Assembly: GCA_036897095.1 (NCBI GenBank)
Contig: JAYMSP010001506.1
Coordinates: 1 to 31,404, forward strand
DNA length: 31,404 nt
Source of the DNA: Plantago elongata
Lineage: Eukaryota; Streptophyta; Magnoliopsida; Lamiales; Plantaginaceae
Reading direction: 5' to 3'
Shown here in pieces: positions 22,196-31,404 of this stretch. Both the position numbers and the translations under genes were made by a program. A model generated the notes under the pieces. The model saw only the letters and a list, made by a program, of their open reading frames with translations. It was not told where the DNA came from and searched no databases. Numbering within the stretch: position 1 is the stretch's first letter; each line of letters opens with the position of its first letter.

Positions 22196-23872
22196 TTATA
22201 CTCTAGTATATGGAGCTTACCCCTAAATAATTAAATAATATTGCTTCTACACCTAATATACCTAGTAGTTAGAGGTATTTTTAGTCTCTATATAGTAAGT
22301 AAATTCTTTAAGGAAAGATTTAATGTGACATCGTGCACTACGGTCACACCTAAGGAATAGGCTGACTTAAGAAAGATATAATTTTATATTTGAAAAAGAG
22401 CTAGATATTAATTGTGCTATGACATATCTCCCACTAACTTTTATAAGAGGCAAAAGACGGACTATTATTTATGCGCCCTTTACTATAAACTAGAAAGCTT
22501 AAGTATACTTTTCTGGGAGATTCTATTTAGTTAAGTTATCTTAAGCAAACATGTATCTATAGTATTCACCCTAGCTCACTAAAGAAGATATAGGCTAGTA
22601 TTTTATCAAGCATCCTCTCTTAAATAAGTAATTGAATAATATTCCTTAGTAAGCAACTCGCCTTAAATATATGAGTCTAATTAGATGTATTTAAATAGTA
22701 ACTTGCCCTAGAGTATCCAGTAATATCCTAGTAAAAAGGGTGAGTCCCTTCTCTTACACTCAGTATACTTTAATAGTATTGTTTATTAAGTAACGCGTAT
22801 TTATAACTTTCACAAAAAGTTAATTACTATTAGGTAATGGTTGAGTATATTTCCCCTTCTTATGCTTAGTGAATAATAAAGAGTGAACCTAAAAAAATTA
22901 AAAATAAATAGATTGATAAGGGAAGCCCTTCTGACTAAGCCCTTATATACTCGAGTTTTATAAAAGCAAATTCACTTTTGCAATATTTCCTAGAATTAAG
23001 AGACAACATACTTTTATAAGTGAAGAGATAAGACTCTCATTCTATAAAGTACCCTCTTATTCTTAAATGAGTAAAATGAAGCAATACCTCCTTTCTCTAG
23101 CAAGATAAATCCCTTTTTACCTTATAAATAAGCTATTAGAGCCTATACTTTTAAAAGCACAGGACTAGTTTAAAAGTTCTTCCTAATTTTTAGTGAATAG
23201 TTATGGCTCAAGAATACCCTTTATATTAAGTACATAATCTGAGCTACACTTTTAAGGTAAAAATATTATAGCTTATAGAGTTGCGCCCCTCATTCATTTA
23301 CTTGCGCATTATATTCTAGAAATACATATTTAAACTTTATTTTATTATTAAAGAATACCTAATAAATATTACCTGACATAGAGTTAAGACTATAAAGTAG
23401 TATACTACCTTCTTTAGCGTAAAGGTGACTTATCATTAACACTATAAAAGAGCAGCTCTATAACTATTTGGAAATATAAGATATAAGGTTGTAAGATCTT
23501 AATGCCATTTATATCTGGTGGAGTACATATTCATACATAAGATAACTTCCTAAGAATAATTTAATAAATAATTGGGTAATTCTAAGTTCTTAATATGATA
23601 AGTGCTTAACTCTCTACTATAAGAGTATTCTATAAGTTAGCTCTATAAGACTAGAAACTATTTATGGAGCATCTAAAGTTCTAAAGTATTGGTAAGTACA
23701 CTCTTCTATCCTACACACTAAGGGACTTGCCCTATAGCTATCAATTACAAAGGACTTAATCATGTAATACTCGATTAGTTATTAGGGAAAGAGGGGTATC
23801 TTCCTTAATGTGTCCATTATACTAGATACTTATTAGTAAAGAGTAACTTATCTTAGGCCTGGCCTCTAGTTA

Positions 23873-23927
23873 TACAATATATAAATAAAAAGCCCTTCGA
23901 GAATACGTTTTTTATTTATAAATTGTA
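23873..23927. repeat. Long hairpin, 18 of 19 paired
   Basis: The left arm 23873-23891 (tacaatatataaataaaaa) pairs with 23909-23927 at 18 of 19 positions, with a single A-A mismatch. The loop is 17 bases and GC-richer (gcccttcgagaatacgt). It may be a short inverted-repeat element or a fold-back relic. Confidence 0.75.
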
Positions 23928-24103
23928 ATAATAGTTACGTAAGAAGGAGTATAACTTTATTAGTAGATAATAAAGTTACACTGTTTGCTAAGGCTAAGGG
24001 GGCAGTCTCTACCCTATAATATTAGAATTAAAGTACTTGGTGGAGTAAGAGTTTTCCTCTATCTTATCAATCATATTTTATATGAGCTTTATAACTAACA
24101 CAT

Positions 24104-24133
24104 GCATGTTTACAAATAGATTTGTGTACATGC
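24104..24133. repeat. Fold-back, 12 of 14 paired, followed by T8
   Basis: The arms 24104-24117 and 24120-24133 (gcatgtttacaaat against atttgtgtacatgc) pair except at two central positions and are followed directly by a T run. The shape resembles a transcription terminator, but there is no gene upstream, and such elements are not a fungal Pol II signal. Confidence 0.55.
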
Positions 24134-26139
24134 TTTTTTTTAATCTTTTTATAAAGTACTTACAATTCTCTAAAGCCTCTTAAGAAGAGTATCTTAGAGT
24201 CCTCTCCCTTCTTATGAAAGAGTTGTATGTAAACATATGAGTTCTCCTTAATCTCTTTCATGCAATACTTTTTATTAAATAATTATCATGAATTTGTTAA
24301 AAGAAAAGAAGTAACTTAAAAAGAAAGATCCCTTTAATCTGAAGCAAACTAAAGCAATCTTTTACGCCAAATATTTTACAAAATGACATAGAGTTTTAGC
24401 GCCTTTCATTATAGACTTATTAGATAAGAACAAGCTATTACACTTAACTCTTAACAAAGGAGAGCCCGGTATACATAGTACCCTTAAGAATAATACTTTT
24501 ATAGAAAGGAAAACGTGCTTGCCCTATATGCCTAGTAACTTACTTATGAAATGCACAGGAGTCTTTCTATTTATATTATGTACTTCTAGTAACCTCTTAT
24601 AAAAATACAATAGCCAGAACATAGAAATCTCTTTATAAATAATATCTTGTTAAATACCTAACAGCGCAAAATATGAGAATGATTCCCTAATTAAACTTGA
24701 TCCATTACCAGTTATTCTCCTTAAAGTCTTTTGTAATGTTATAGCCCTCAGATAAGGGATGCCCCTCTATACTGGCATATTTAATAAATAGTTATAGATA
24801 GCTTCATTATGTTAGAGAATATCTCAAAATATCTAGAATAATTGTATTTAGATAGTTATACTCTTAATATTATTAGTTTGAGTTTACTTACATTAACTTA
24901 GTACTAGGCAAGGAATACAATGTCATTAGTGAAGAGTACCTTTATACTGGTACTTGTTTTGTGCAAGGAACTTCAACTTCCTCAAACTATGTTTACCTAC
25001 GCAAATTTAGAGGAAATTTTATACAACTAAAATTTGACGTAATTATATAGCTTAAGAAAGAAGAGGCACGCATGAGCCCCTTTTATGATCTAAGTATACT
25101 AGAATAATTATGTTTTATTTTTTATAATAAATATAATGATATAATCATTCTTAGAGAATTGTAGTTTAGCTTTTTATAGGAAAGTACTCACTATCTCAAG
25201 GACAAAGTATTAAAAACAAGAAGCAAGCACCCCTCTATTATACAAGTGAAGAGTATATCTATGCTCTTATGTATGAATTACTCTATGGCATATTTTTATA
25301 TTATGAAAATTATTAATAAGTATAAGTAGGATAGAATTGTCTTAAGAAATACAACTTTAAAAAGTAGGTAAAAAAATATTTCGTGGAGGTAGATATTTAA
25401 CTTTTTATAACTAGTTTTTCTATAAGTAAAACATATTTTCCAGTTCTTCTGTATTTGTAAGGGTAAGTAGTTAACGTCGTAGATGTTATTTATTAGGGAA
25501 CTCGTAGTATAGGAAATAAGTTGCTATCTCTCTAGGCATAAAGTACGATCTATTTTCTCTAGTGCACACTAAGTATATTATAAAATAATTGTATAGAAAG
25601 TACCCTTTTAGTAGAAACTCTTAATAATTCTATAAAACTCTAAATTAAGTAAAAGTCCTCTTCTACCTATGGTTATGTATATGAGCTCTTTATAATATAA
25701 CTATATTATAAATCAGTATAATCTCTAAGTTATCTAGCGATACAAATGCTATAGAAATGCACTCATCTAAATCTAAAGTAAAGGTTTACTCACCTCTCTA
25801 GTTATGTGGGGAATTATTAAAGAGCTTCTATAGTGTATTAAATTAGTATATTAGGCTAAGAAAATCCATCATTTATATTCTATATATTATAAACCGGGGC
25901 AAACAACACCAATACTTAATTATCACGCTAAACGAGAGCTTCTTAAAAGATTAGACCACGCTGCTAGGTATTTGGTGATGAAAGAACTTCCTGTTTTAAG
26001 AACGAATTTTGTTAATTGTAGAGATAGACCAATAATATCTAACAATATATATATAACTAAGCAATCCTAAATACTAGCAAATACAGAAAAAAAAGAATTA
26101 CTAATAAATAGTACGCAAGGTTATTCATGAATCAATAGT

Positions 26140-26554
26140 TTAAATTATAGGAGTATACACAGTTTCCATTTTTGTATATCTTGACATTGTACCCACTACT
26201 CTTTGTAAACCACATTCTTTGTTTGTATAAAAATGTAGAAAAACGAGTTTACCTGCTGTTATCTTATCTTTCCACTATAAACCACTATAAAACGAACAGT
26301 TATAGCAGGCACCTATTTCTTTCGTGGTCCTCCATGTTTCTACCCTTTCCTATATCCATGTCCTATTCCTTTCTAATTTTTATTATTAGTGCCCTTCATA
26401 TAATAAGTTCTTCTTTTTGTTCTTCCCGGAGTTTTTCTATTCGAATAGAAAAAAGAGTTCGAGTTGAGGAGCTCTGTTTAGTATATTAGAAGCAGTTGTA
26501 CGATAAGAATCTTTGCGCCCTTAAAAAAAGACACAAGTGCAAATACTCTGACAT
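26140..26554 (-). pseudogene. Eroded small secreted protein gene, ribonuclease-like effector candidate
   Basis: An ATG at 26554 starts a short hydrophobic leader (MSEYLHLCLFLRAQ) followed by LSYNC, a Y-x-C motif close after the leader as in powdery-mildew ribonuclease-like effectors. That frame then stops. A second frame, from 26520 to a TAA at 26140, carries protein-like text interrupted by six stops: SNILNRAPQLELF, then ACYNCSFYSG, then a 44-codon stop-free end with GKLVFLHFYTNKECGLQ followed by RVVGTMSR. The last part resembles the [RK]-V-V-F...C-x-L-x-x-V-V strand pair near the C-terminus of that fold. Most stops are TAG/TAA that single C-to-T changes could have made. A tandem 10-bp duplication (ccactataaa, 26272-26291) lies inside and would itself shift the frame. 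The opposite-strand open frame over the same DNA lacks an ATG start and is read as the shadow. Confidence 0.4.
26272..26291. repeat. Tandem 10-bp duplication
   Basis: The sequence ccactataaa occurs twice in direct succession. It falls inside the minus-strand relic at 26140-26554 and would cause a frameshift there. Confidence 0.85.
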
Positions 26555-27335
26555 GATTTTCTTATTCTTCGTCATACGCTAGGTGTTTGCTCGTGTCTAT
26601 CTTAGCCACATTAGTAGAATTACTGTCTTATTTGTCGAAATAACTTCCTTAAAAAGAGATGTACATCCATCATTCTCACGCCCAGAAGAAATTTCATAAA
26701 GACGAGAATGAAAAATTTACTATCTTCTGCCAGTTGGTTTTCTTTAATTTAAGAATTACAAGAGAATTTTGATGAAGTTCGGGGAGAGGATCCATAAGAA
26801 ATAAGGAAAAATCAATACGTGGTAAAAAGTCCAAGATAAGAAAGTAAAATAGGGTGCGATGCTTAGAAAATATAGGGTTTTATTGTTTATTTATATAAAA
26901 TAAAAGAGAAACGTTTACTTTCTAAACAAGAATGAATAGGAATAATATAGTAAATACTATAAAAAGACTATGAAGAAGGCACTCACTCAGAAAACTTGTA
27001 AAGATATGTTGCTGGCAGAAAAAAGATAATAATATTTTACATCTCAGTGATAATACCAAAAGCGAGTAGTCTCTTTTAGATTTGAAGAATATCTTCTTCA
27101 CGTGTTTATTAAAAAGTTGTCTATTGCATAGTTTAGAAAAACGTAATAACTTTCAACTACTTTTTTACTTTTATACCCTACTAGATTGCCACCTATCAAC
27201 TAAAAAACCAAAAACAAAGATTTAGAAAGAAAAGTAAAGGATAATATTAATAAGAACTATAGAGAAGAATTATTATAAGTCTATTTGCTAACTACAAGCA
27301 ACGAGAGATTGCTGATGTCAGCCAAGTATAACAGA
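26555..27335. other. Spacer between effector-like relics
   Basis: No well-supported gene. A minus-strand 25-codon frame at 26620-26697 begins MKFLLGVRMMDV, a possible leader peptide, but it has no recognisable continuation. Confidence 0.25.
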
Positions 27336-27641
27336 TCAAACAAAGGGTACAACAAAGTCTACTTCATTTTTACGTTTTCCGGGAGAAAGCTCACCTTTTT
27401 GCTCTATTTTCAATATCTTCGATCTAGAAGTCAATTCTTTCGAGGTATAGCCTGTGTAGTGTAGCTCTTTTGCTTTTGCATTTTCTGAGAAAGAGAATGA
27501 ATGTAGATTTTCTATATCTAGATAGGCTAGGAACCTAATAAGGAAGACAGCATATAATACGTATCGTACGTAATAATGGGTAATAATGGTTGGATAATGG
27601 ACAAAGGATAAACGGTCTAAGCCTATAGAACTCTGTCTTTT
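27336..27641 (-). pseudogene. Start-less 101-codon frame with G-x-D-R and I-T-H blocks, ribonuclease-like effector relic
   Basis: This frame runs from 27641 to a TGA at 27336-27338 without any stop and without an ATG. It opens with SSIGLDRLSFVHYPTIITHY: a G-x-D-R-[LV] block followed about eight residues later by I-T-H. That is the order of the C-terminal strands of N1/T1 ribonuclease-like proteins, whose catalytic histidine lies in such an I-T-H. Then come a hydrophobic stretch (VLYAVFLIRFLAYL), which could be the leader of a second gene, and a polar tail with KELHYTGYTSKEL and LSPGKRKNEVDF. The likeliest reading is two fused fragments: the end of one dead gene and the N-terminal part of another. 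It sits 123 bp downstream, in minus-strand sense, of the relic at 27765-28118. The family call is by eye. Confidence 0.4.
27570..27589. repeat. Tandem gtaataatgg x2
   Basis: Two exact 10-bp copies followed by a partial third (ttggataatgg). It lies inside the frame at 27336-27641. An adjacent tacgta-tcg-tacgta inverted repeat sits at 27558-27572. Confidence 0.8.
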
Positions 27642-27764
27642 TTATTATGGGGAGGTGTTTTCCCCTTATCTTTTTAACATAGTATAGGGTTTCTTCCTTT
27701 CTTTTATTTTATCTATCTTGCTCTTTTTACTATTTAATTACCCAGTTTTAGTCTGTCTTCATTA

Positions 27765-28118
27765 TTAACTAACAAATTTCATTGGCGAGAACGGTAGTTT
27801 ACTTGGTGGTAGGTAGCGCGCATTACAACCTGCTCTTTTAAGAATTTCTCGTTTAGTAGGATAACCTTCAATTGGCACTGTTTGATCGACAACATAATCT
27901 ATACTTTAACATAATTTAAGAGGTTAATAGATGTTCCCAGTTATAATACATATAACATATAGTAGAGTAATACATAGCAGAGATATTCGCTCTTATGATT
28001 ATATATAATGACCAGAACACTTACGTCACAAGAACCTACGAATCTTTATTTACTTACTAGTTACTAGAATTGCTTAGGGTTAATTTCTCTCTGCAATAAT
28101 CAAATCAACGAATTTCAT
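27765..28118 (-). pseudogene. Small secreted-protein-like gene relic, paralogue 1 (two exons)
   Basis: Exon 2 is 27898-27765: 43 codons beginning YVVDQTVPIEGYPTKREIL, then LPPSKLPFSP and a stop. It is directly preceded by a TATAG acceptor. Upstream an ATG at 28118 starts MKFVDLIIAERN, a leader-like peptide. In the same frame after two TAA codons it reaches a GTAAGT donor at 28057-28052, giving a 61-nt first exon, a 159-nt intron and a phase-1 junction that keeps frame with exon 2. The two TAA could be CAA codons hit by C-to-T change. Exon 2 matches the copy at 28647-28750 at 17 of 33 residues (YVVDQT..I..Y..K.E, then KR.G..A.YL), which is strong evidence for a coding origin. The short mature part and lack of most cysteines suggest a truncated or eroded gene. 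Function is unknown; a small secreted effector is the inference. Confidence 0.5.
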
Positions 28119-28646
28119 GTTTAATGTCATTTGTTCGGAGTATAGATAGTGTACACAGAACACTAATAATCTATGTAATGTAAATTAGTAATATAATAAA
28201 TGCCGTTTTTCTTATACGAAATTCCTTTTTGCTGTCATCTCTTTTAGTTGTATGTTTCAACTCACCGAATATAAAATGAAATTTACATACTTTTTCAACT
28301 CAGTCAAGATCGTTGCAAGATAATTGAAGTCTTTTTCTAAGGCTCACAAGATTTCGCTTTTTAAATATGGTATACCGCGCCTTACTAAGGGAAGAATTCC
28401 AATAATAGAATAATAGAGATTCAGATTCTAACAACATCTTAGAAGAGAACACTTTAATTGTTTGTGATGTACAGTTTCTGGGGTGGACTTCTTCTTCGCA
28501 AAGGAATATGACGTTTACCTCAGTTTATATTCTACCTTTTTCGTTTTTTATTTGTATTGTATTAGACCTCTAACCATTACCTACATTATTTGCAGCTTGC
28601 AAAACTTGCATTATTAGGAATAGAATAGTAATATAAAATGGGAGTT
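28119..28646. other. Spacer between the two paralogues
   Basis: No coding relic could be supported. A plus-strand ATG at 28276 opens a 15-codon leader-like peptide (MKFTYFFNSVKIVAR) that stops at once; I do not call it. Confidence 0.3.
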
Positions 28647-28750
28647 TTATTTAATAGTCGAAAGGTATTTGGCACCACGGCCATTTCTTTTCGAGAATTC
28701 TAGCTTAGCTCGGTAGTCAATAATTGATCTTGTTTGGTCGACAACATAAT
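28647..28750 (-). pseudogene. Small secreted-protein-like gene relic, paralogue 2 (exon 2)
   Basis: This is a 33-codon frame starting YVVDQTRSIIDYRAKLEF and ending YLSTIK before a TAA at 28647-28649. A TGCAG acceptor (28751-28755 region) precedes it at exactly the base used in paralogue 1. Over 27801-27910 against 28653-28762 I count 68 identical of 110 bases with no gap; of the 42 differences 25 are transitions. The match stretches slightly into the intron side and then fades. No convincing first exon was found: an ATG at 28953 leads after 61 nt to a GTAAAA, the same length as in paralogue 1, but contains stops and shows no leader. The pair is best explained as a tandem gene duplication that has decayed. 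Confidence 0.5.
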
Positions 28751-28762
28751 CTGCATTTTAAT

Positions 28763-29649
28763 GGGTTATAGTACATACAAAGCAATTCTTTCCTTCTCTA
28801 GTCGTCTTCTAAATAAAATAGAATATTTCTGAATCAGTACCTATATATAATCGATTTAATAAAATTCACGTATCACTTTTAGAATATTTTACCTCGCTTT
28901 TCTCTATGTATGCTCAGTTATTTATCATCTTTCAAACTGCCTGGTTAAAGCATCTTTGTAGGTAGACGTAAACCCTTTACAAGAAAAACGTAAAAAAGAA
29001 TACAAAATCTTTTGGTTGTTAGTTAGAATTATTGGAACTACGTTCTATAGTTGCTCTCTAATATTGGCATAGCTAGGTTCTGACCTCTGAACATATCCGT
29101 AGCGTAGTTAACGTAAATACGATTAGAGGATACCAGCCCAATTTTATTTTAGGAGTGTCTTTCCTATAAAAAAAATTTTTTAAACTAGATAGATCTCTTT
29201 TGTATTTATTTCTAAACACTTAGTTTTGGTAGAGAGTCAAAGAAAAGAGGAAATACTGCTAAGTTGCCTGAAATAGGAGAAAGCTCATCGAATAGGAACG
29301 ACACGTGCCTATATCTACCAAAAAGTTATGCTGGGTAAACAACTGACCAAACCACCGCTCCAACTAGATTTTAGTTTTGGAGTCTTAAGAAGAGATCTAT
29401 TTCGACTCGTCATAGTAAAGTATATTTATATATTGTATAAAAAAGTAAGACACCGTAGCAAAAAACTAAATAAGAACTAACGTAGATGTAAATTCTTATA
29501 CATAAAAAGTTGTGAAATCAATAATTTATAATTTAGGAAAAATCATTCGTGAATAGTAGACAAATAAATTAATAAATAAAGAAAGAGAGGACTTACCATT
29601 TACAAGTATATTTTCAGTCATAAAGAGAAAAAAACTATCTTACTAATCG
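28763..29649. other. Island DNA right of the paralogue pair, no gene supported
   Basis: It may hold the missing first exon of paralogue 2. A segment at 29062 (tattggcatagctagg) partly matches 16598. No longer frame, RNA gene or repeat boundary was recognised before the RIP block starts. Confidence 0.3.
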
Positions 29650-31020
29650 AATCTGCTTTTTAATTGTATGTAGTAGTTTATAGGAAATTGCTTAAAGAGC
29701 ATATAACTATTTCTTAGTGCTAGTAAAGACGCCCTTATAATTGAACTATCCCAGAGTAAAAAAGATACTCACAATAAATTTTTTCTTATGTAAGTGAGTA
29801 GCACAAGTACTACATGTCTCTATTAGACGTTAATAATAAAGTCAGTTTGTCTTATATTTCTTTATCTATATAGAAACTTAGTTTAAGGAATAGTTACTAG
29901 CAAAGCACTCCTATATAAGAAATTGTTAAGAATGTTAAGAAGAGCTCTCTATAATTTAGAAATATAGTTTTTATTTATAAAGGCAATATCTTCATATGTT
30001 ATATAATATATGTAAGTCTTATTAGGGCACTTGTAATAAAATTGAATTCTTAAAAAAGGAGAGTGAGCACTTATACCTTACCTTAACAAACAGTTACACT
30101 TTATAGCAAGGAATTATTCTAAAAGAGCTTAATCAAAGATATTTTTAATTATAACTTACTAGCTGCCCTTTTTTCTATTCTTAAACTTTTTATATAAAAA
30201 GAGGGTATCCATATATTACTATAAACTTTATTAAGAGATTTATTAATGTACCCTATGTTAGAGAGTATAGTTCCTTAAGTAACTGTTACTTTCAATTATA
30301 TTCTTAGTTATCTAGAGGGTAAGGGAGTAACTCTAGTATTACATCTTATTTAACAGAGATAAATGATTAAGTGGTTAGGGTACTCCTCCTTTACTTTGAT
30401 AAATCTAGGAAATAGAAAGACCTATTTATTTGCTTTACTTAATATTCGATAACTCTTAATAAATGCTGGGGCGTACTCTTTATCTTTAACCCTAAGATAA
30501 AAGGTATGAAATAAATTAGGTTATTCTCTCTTACTTATAGATATGTACAACCCTTTCTTTTTAATAAATAGTCTAGTCATAGATAAAGGTATAATGCATT
30601 CTTCTCTCTCACGCATTCTCTTAAATATAATTATTATAATTATAGAGGCTCCTCTCATTTACCCTCTAAATGTGATGTGAATGTATCCATACCCATTTAT
30701 ATAAGGGCCTCTCTTATTTTTTAAGTTTTTATAGAAGTGTCTTAAAGTATTACCCCCTAAGATATTTTAATAAAAGGGTGAGTAATTCTAACACTTTTAA
30801 TAAAGGGTTATACCTTGTTCACGCTATAACATATATCTACTTAATAAGTTATTTCAGATGAATAGACCTAAGTGCATTAGTATTCTTACAGCTTATATAC
30901 TTTAAGAGAGTTATGCCCTACCTTGCTTGCTACTAGTTAAGACCTAACTAGGAATACCCTTGCTCTATAGTTATTATAATGATAACTTAAAGGGCAAGTA
31001 TACTTCTCTCTATTATATAA
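29650..31020. repeat. RIP-mutated AT-rich block 4
   Basis: It has the same TpA-rich, CpA-poor, stop-filled character as the other blocks and fairly sharp edges. No motif or terminal repeat was recognised. Confidence 0.65.
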
Positions 31021-31404
31021 GGAAAAAATAGACAAGGCTCTCTTGGCAAACAGCTTGTCGCAGTAGACGCGTGGAGTGGACTAGAAATTTATAATTGTAA
31101 AATAATAAGCGCTAGAAGTTATTTCAGAGAAATTTTTTTTTTCTCTTGGATGGATTAGTTCTCAACTCAAAAAGGAGGGGATAAGATCGCTGTATTTAAA
31201 GTTTAAAGGTTAATTATGCACTAAGAGAAATGTTGGCACAAGAAAAAAGAGGATTATTACCCACACACACTGTGTATTTATTTTGCTTATGCTTATAGAG
31301 GTGTATGCTTTTTTAGAAAATAAATAGGGAGAAGCTATTAAATAAGTATAATAGAAATATTCACTACTAGTCTTTAATAACCTAGACTTGTTGAGTTATT
31401 AAGG
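31021..31404. other. Start of another island; possible polypurine tract
   Basis: CG and CA/TG return from about 31030. The purine run aaaaaggaggggataag at 31170-31186 resembles the polypurine tract that precedes a 3' LTR in fungal retrotransposons, but no LTR start follows clearly before the window ends. No open frame was found. Confidence 0.25.

Larger units (their letters stand above)
21861..25900. repeat. RIP-mutated AT-rich block 3
   Basis: A 4-kb block of TpA-rich, CpA-poor sequence with no open frame, like blocks 1 and 2. It contains three notable hairpins (22168-22195, 23873-23927, 24104-24133). Its size and two defined edges would fit a single inserted LTR element that was later destroyed by RIP. 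No terminal repeats could be matched by eye. Confidence 0.7.

Noticed and set aside
26172..26489. 105-codon plus-strand frame starting with TTG
   Set aside because: It lacks an ATG start, is dominated by serine, leucine, isoleucine and phenylalanine, and lies opposite the more informative minus-strand relic at 26140-26554.
28701..28744. tRNA or SINE-like A box (tagcttagctcgg) and B box (ggtcgacaac)
   Set aside because: The spacing of about 33 bases is too short for a tRNA, no cloverleaf forms, and the segment is explained by the minus-strand paralogue exon.
1..31404. Mitochondrial or bacterial origin
   Set aside because: There are no long ORFs, rRNA, tRNA or organellar gene order. Selective CpA loss with retained CpG points to nuclear fungal RIP.
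1..31404. CRISPR array or other regularly spaced repeat
   Set aside because: No direct repeats at regular spacing were seen. The only tandem units are microsatellites and the two 10-bp duplications.

Overview
The window looks like nuclear DNA of a filamentous ascomycete, taken from a gene-poor, repeat-rich compartment. No intact gene longer than about 100 codons is visible on either strand. I found no rRNA, tRNA, CRISPR or phage feature and no bacterial gene organisation. About half of the window is extremely AT-rich sequence in which CpA/TpG has been replaced by TpA while CpG survives. In bases 301-420 I count 18 TA, 6 CG, 1 CA and 4 TG. In 18001-18120, inside an island, I count 12 TA, 3 CG, 6 CA and 4 TG. 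Losing CpA while keeping CpG is the mark of fungal repeat-induced point mutation (RIP), not of CpG methylation decay.

Layout: RIP block 1 (1 to about 3480); a less mutated AT-rich island (about 3480-8160) with a sharper GC-richer patch at 4050-4340, effector-like minus-strand fragments at 5452-6064 and an LTR-like patch at 6850-7090; RIP block 2 (about 8160-11950); a long island (about 11950-21860) with minus-strand protein-like fragments at 12644, 13221 and 15340 and a decayed Ty1/Copia gag on the plus strand at 17933-18437; RIP block 3 (about 21860-25900) with several strong hairpins; a short island (about 25900-29650) with four neighbouring minus-strand relics of small secreted-protein-like genes; RIP block 4 (about 29650-31020); and the start of another island.

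The most interesting content is the group of short, hydrophilic, minus-strand coding relics in the islands. Two of them (27765-27898 and 28647-28750) are clear paralogues: 68 of 110 bases match without a gap, 17 of 33 residues are identical, and both have an AG splice acceptor at the same base. Others carry pieces resembling the microbial N1/T1 ribonuclease-like fold used by many powdery-mildew and related effectors: a G-x-D-R-[VL] block, an I-T-H block, a Y-P-x-x-F block, and a C-terminal Y-x-x-x-C. I read the window as an effector-gene graveyard embedded in RIP-inactivated transposons. The ribonuclease-like assignment is by eye and needs a profile or structure search. RIP together with such effectors would fit an early-diverging powdery mildew or another leotiomycete, but the species is not determined.
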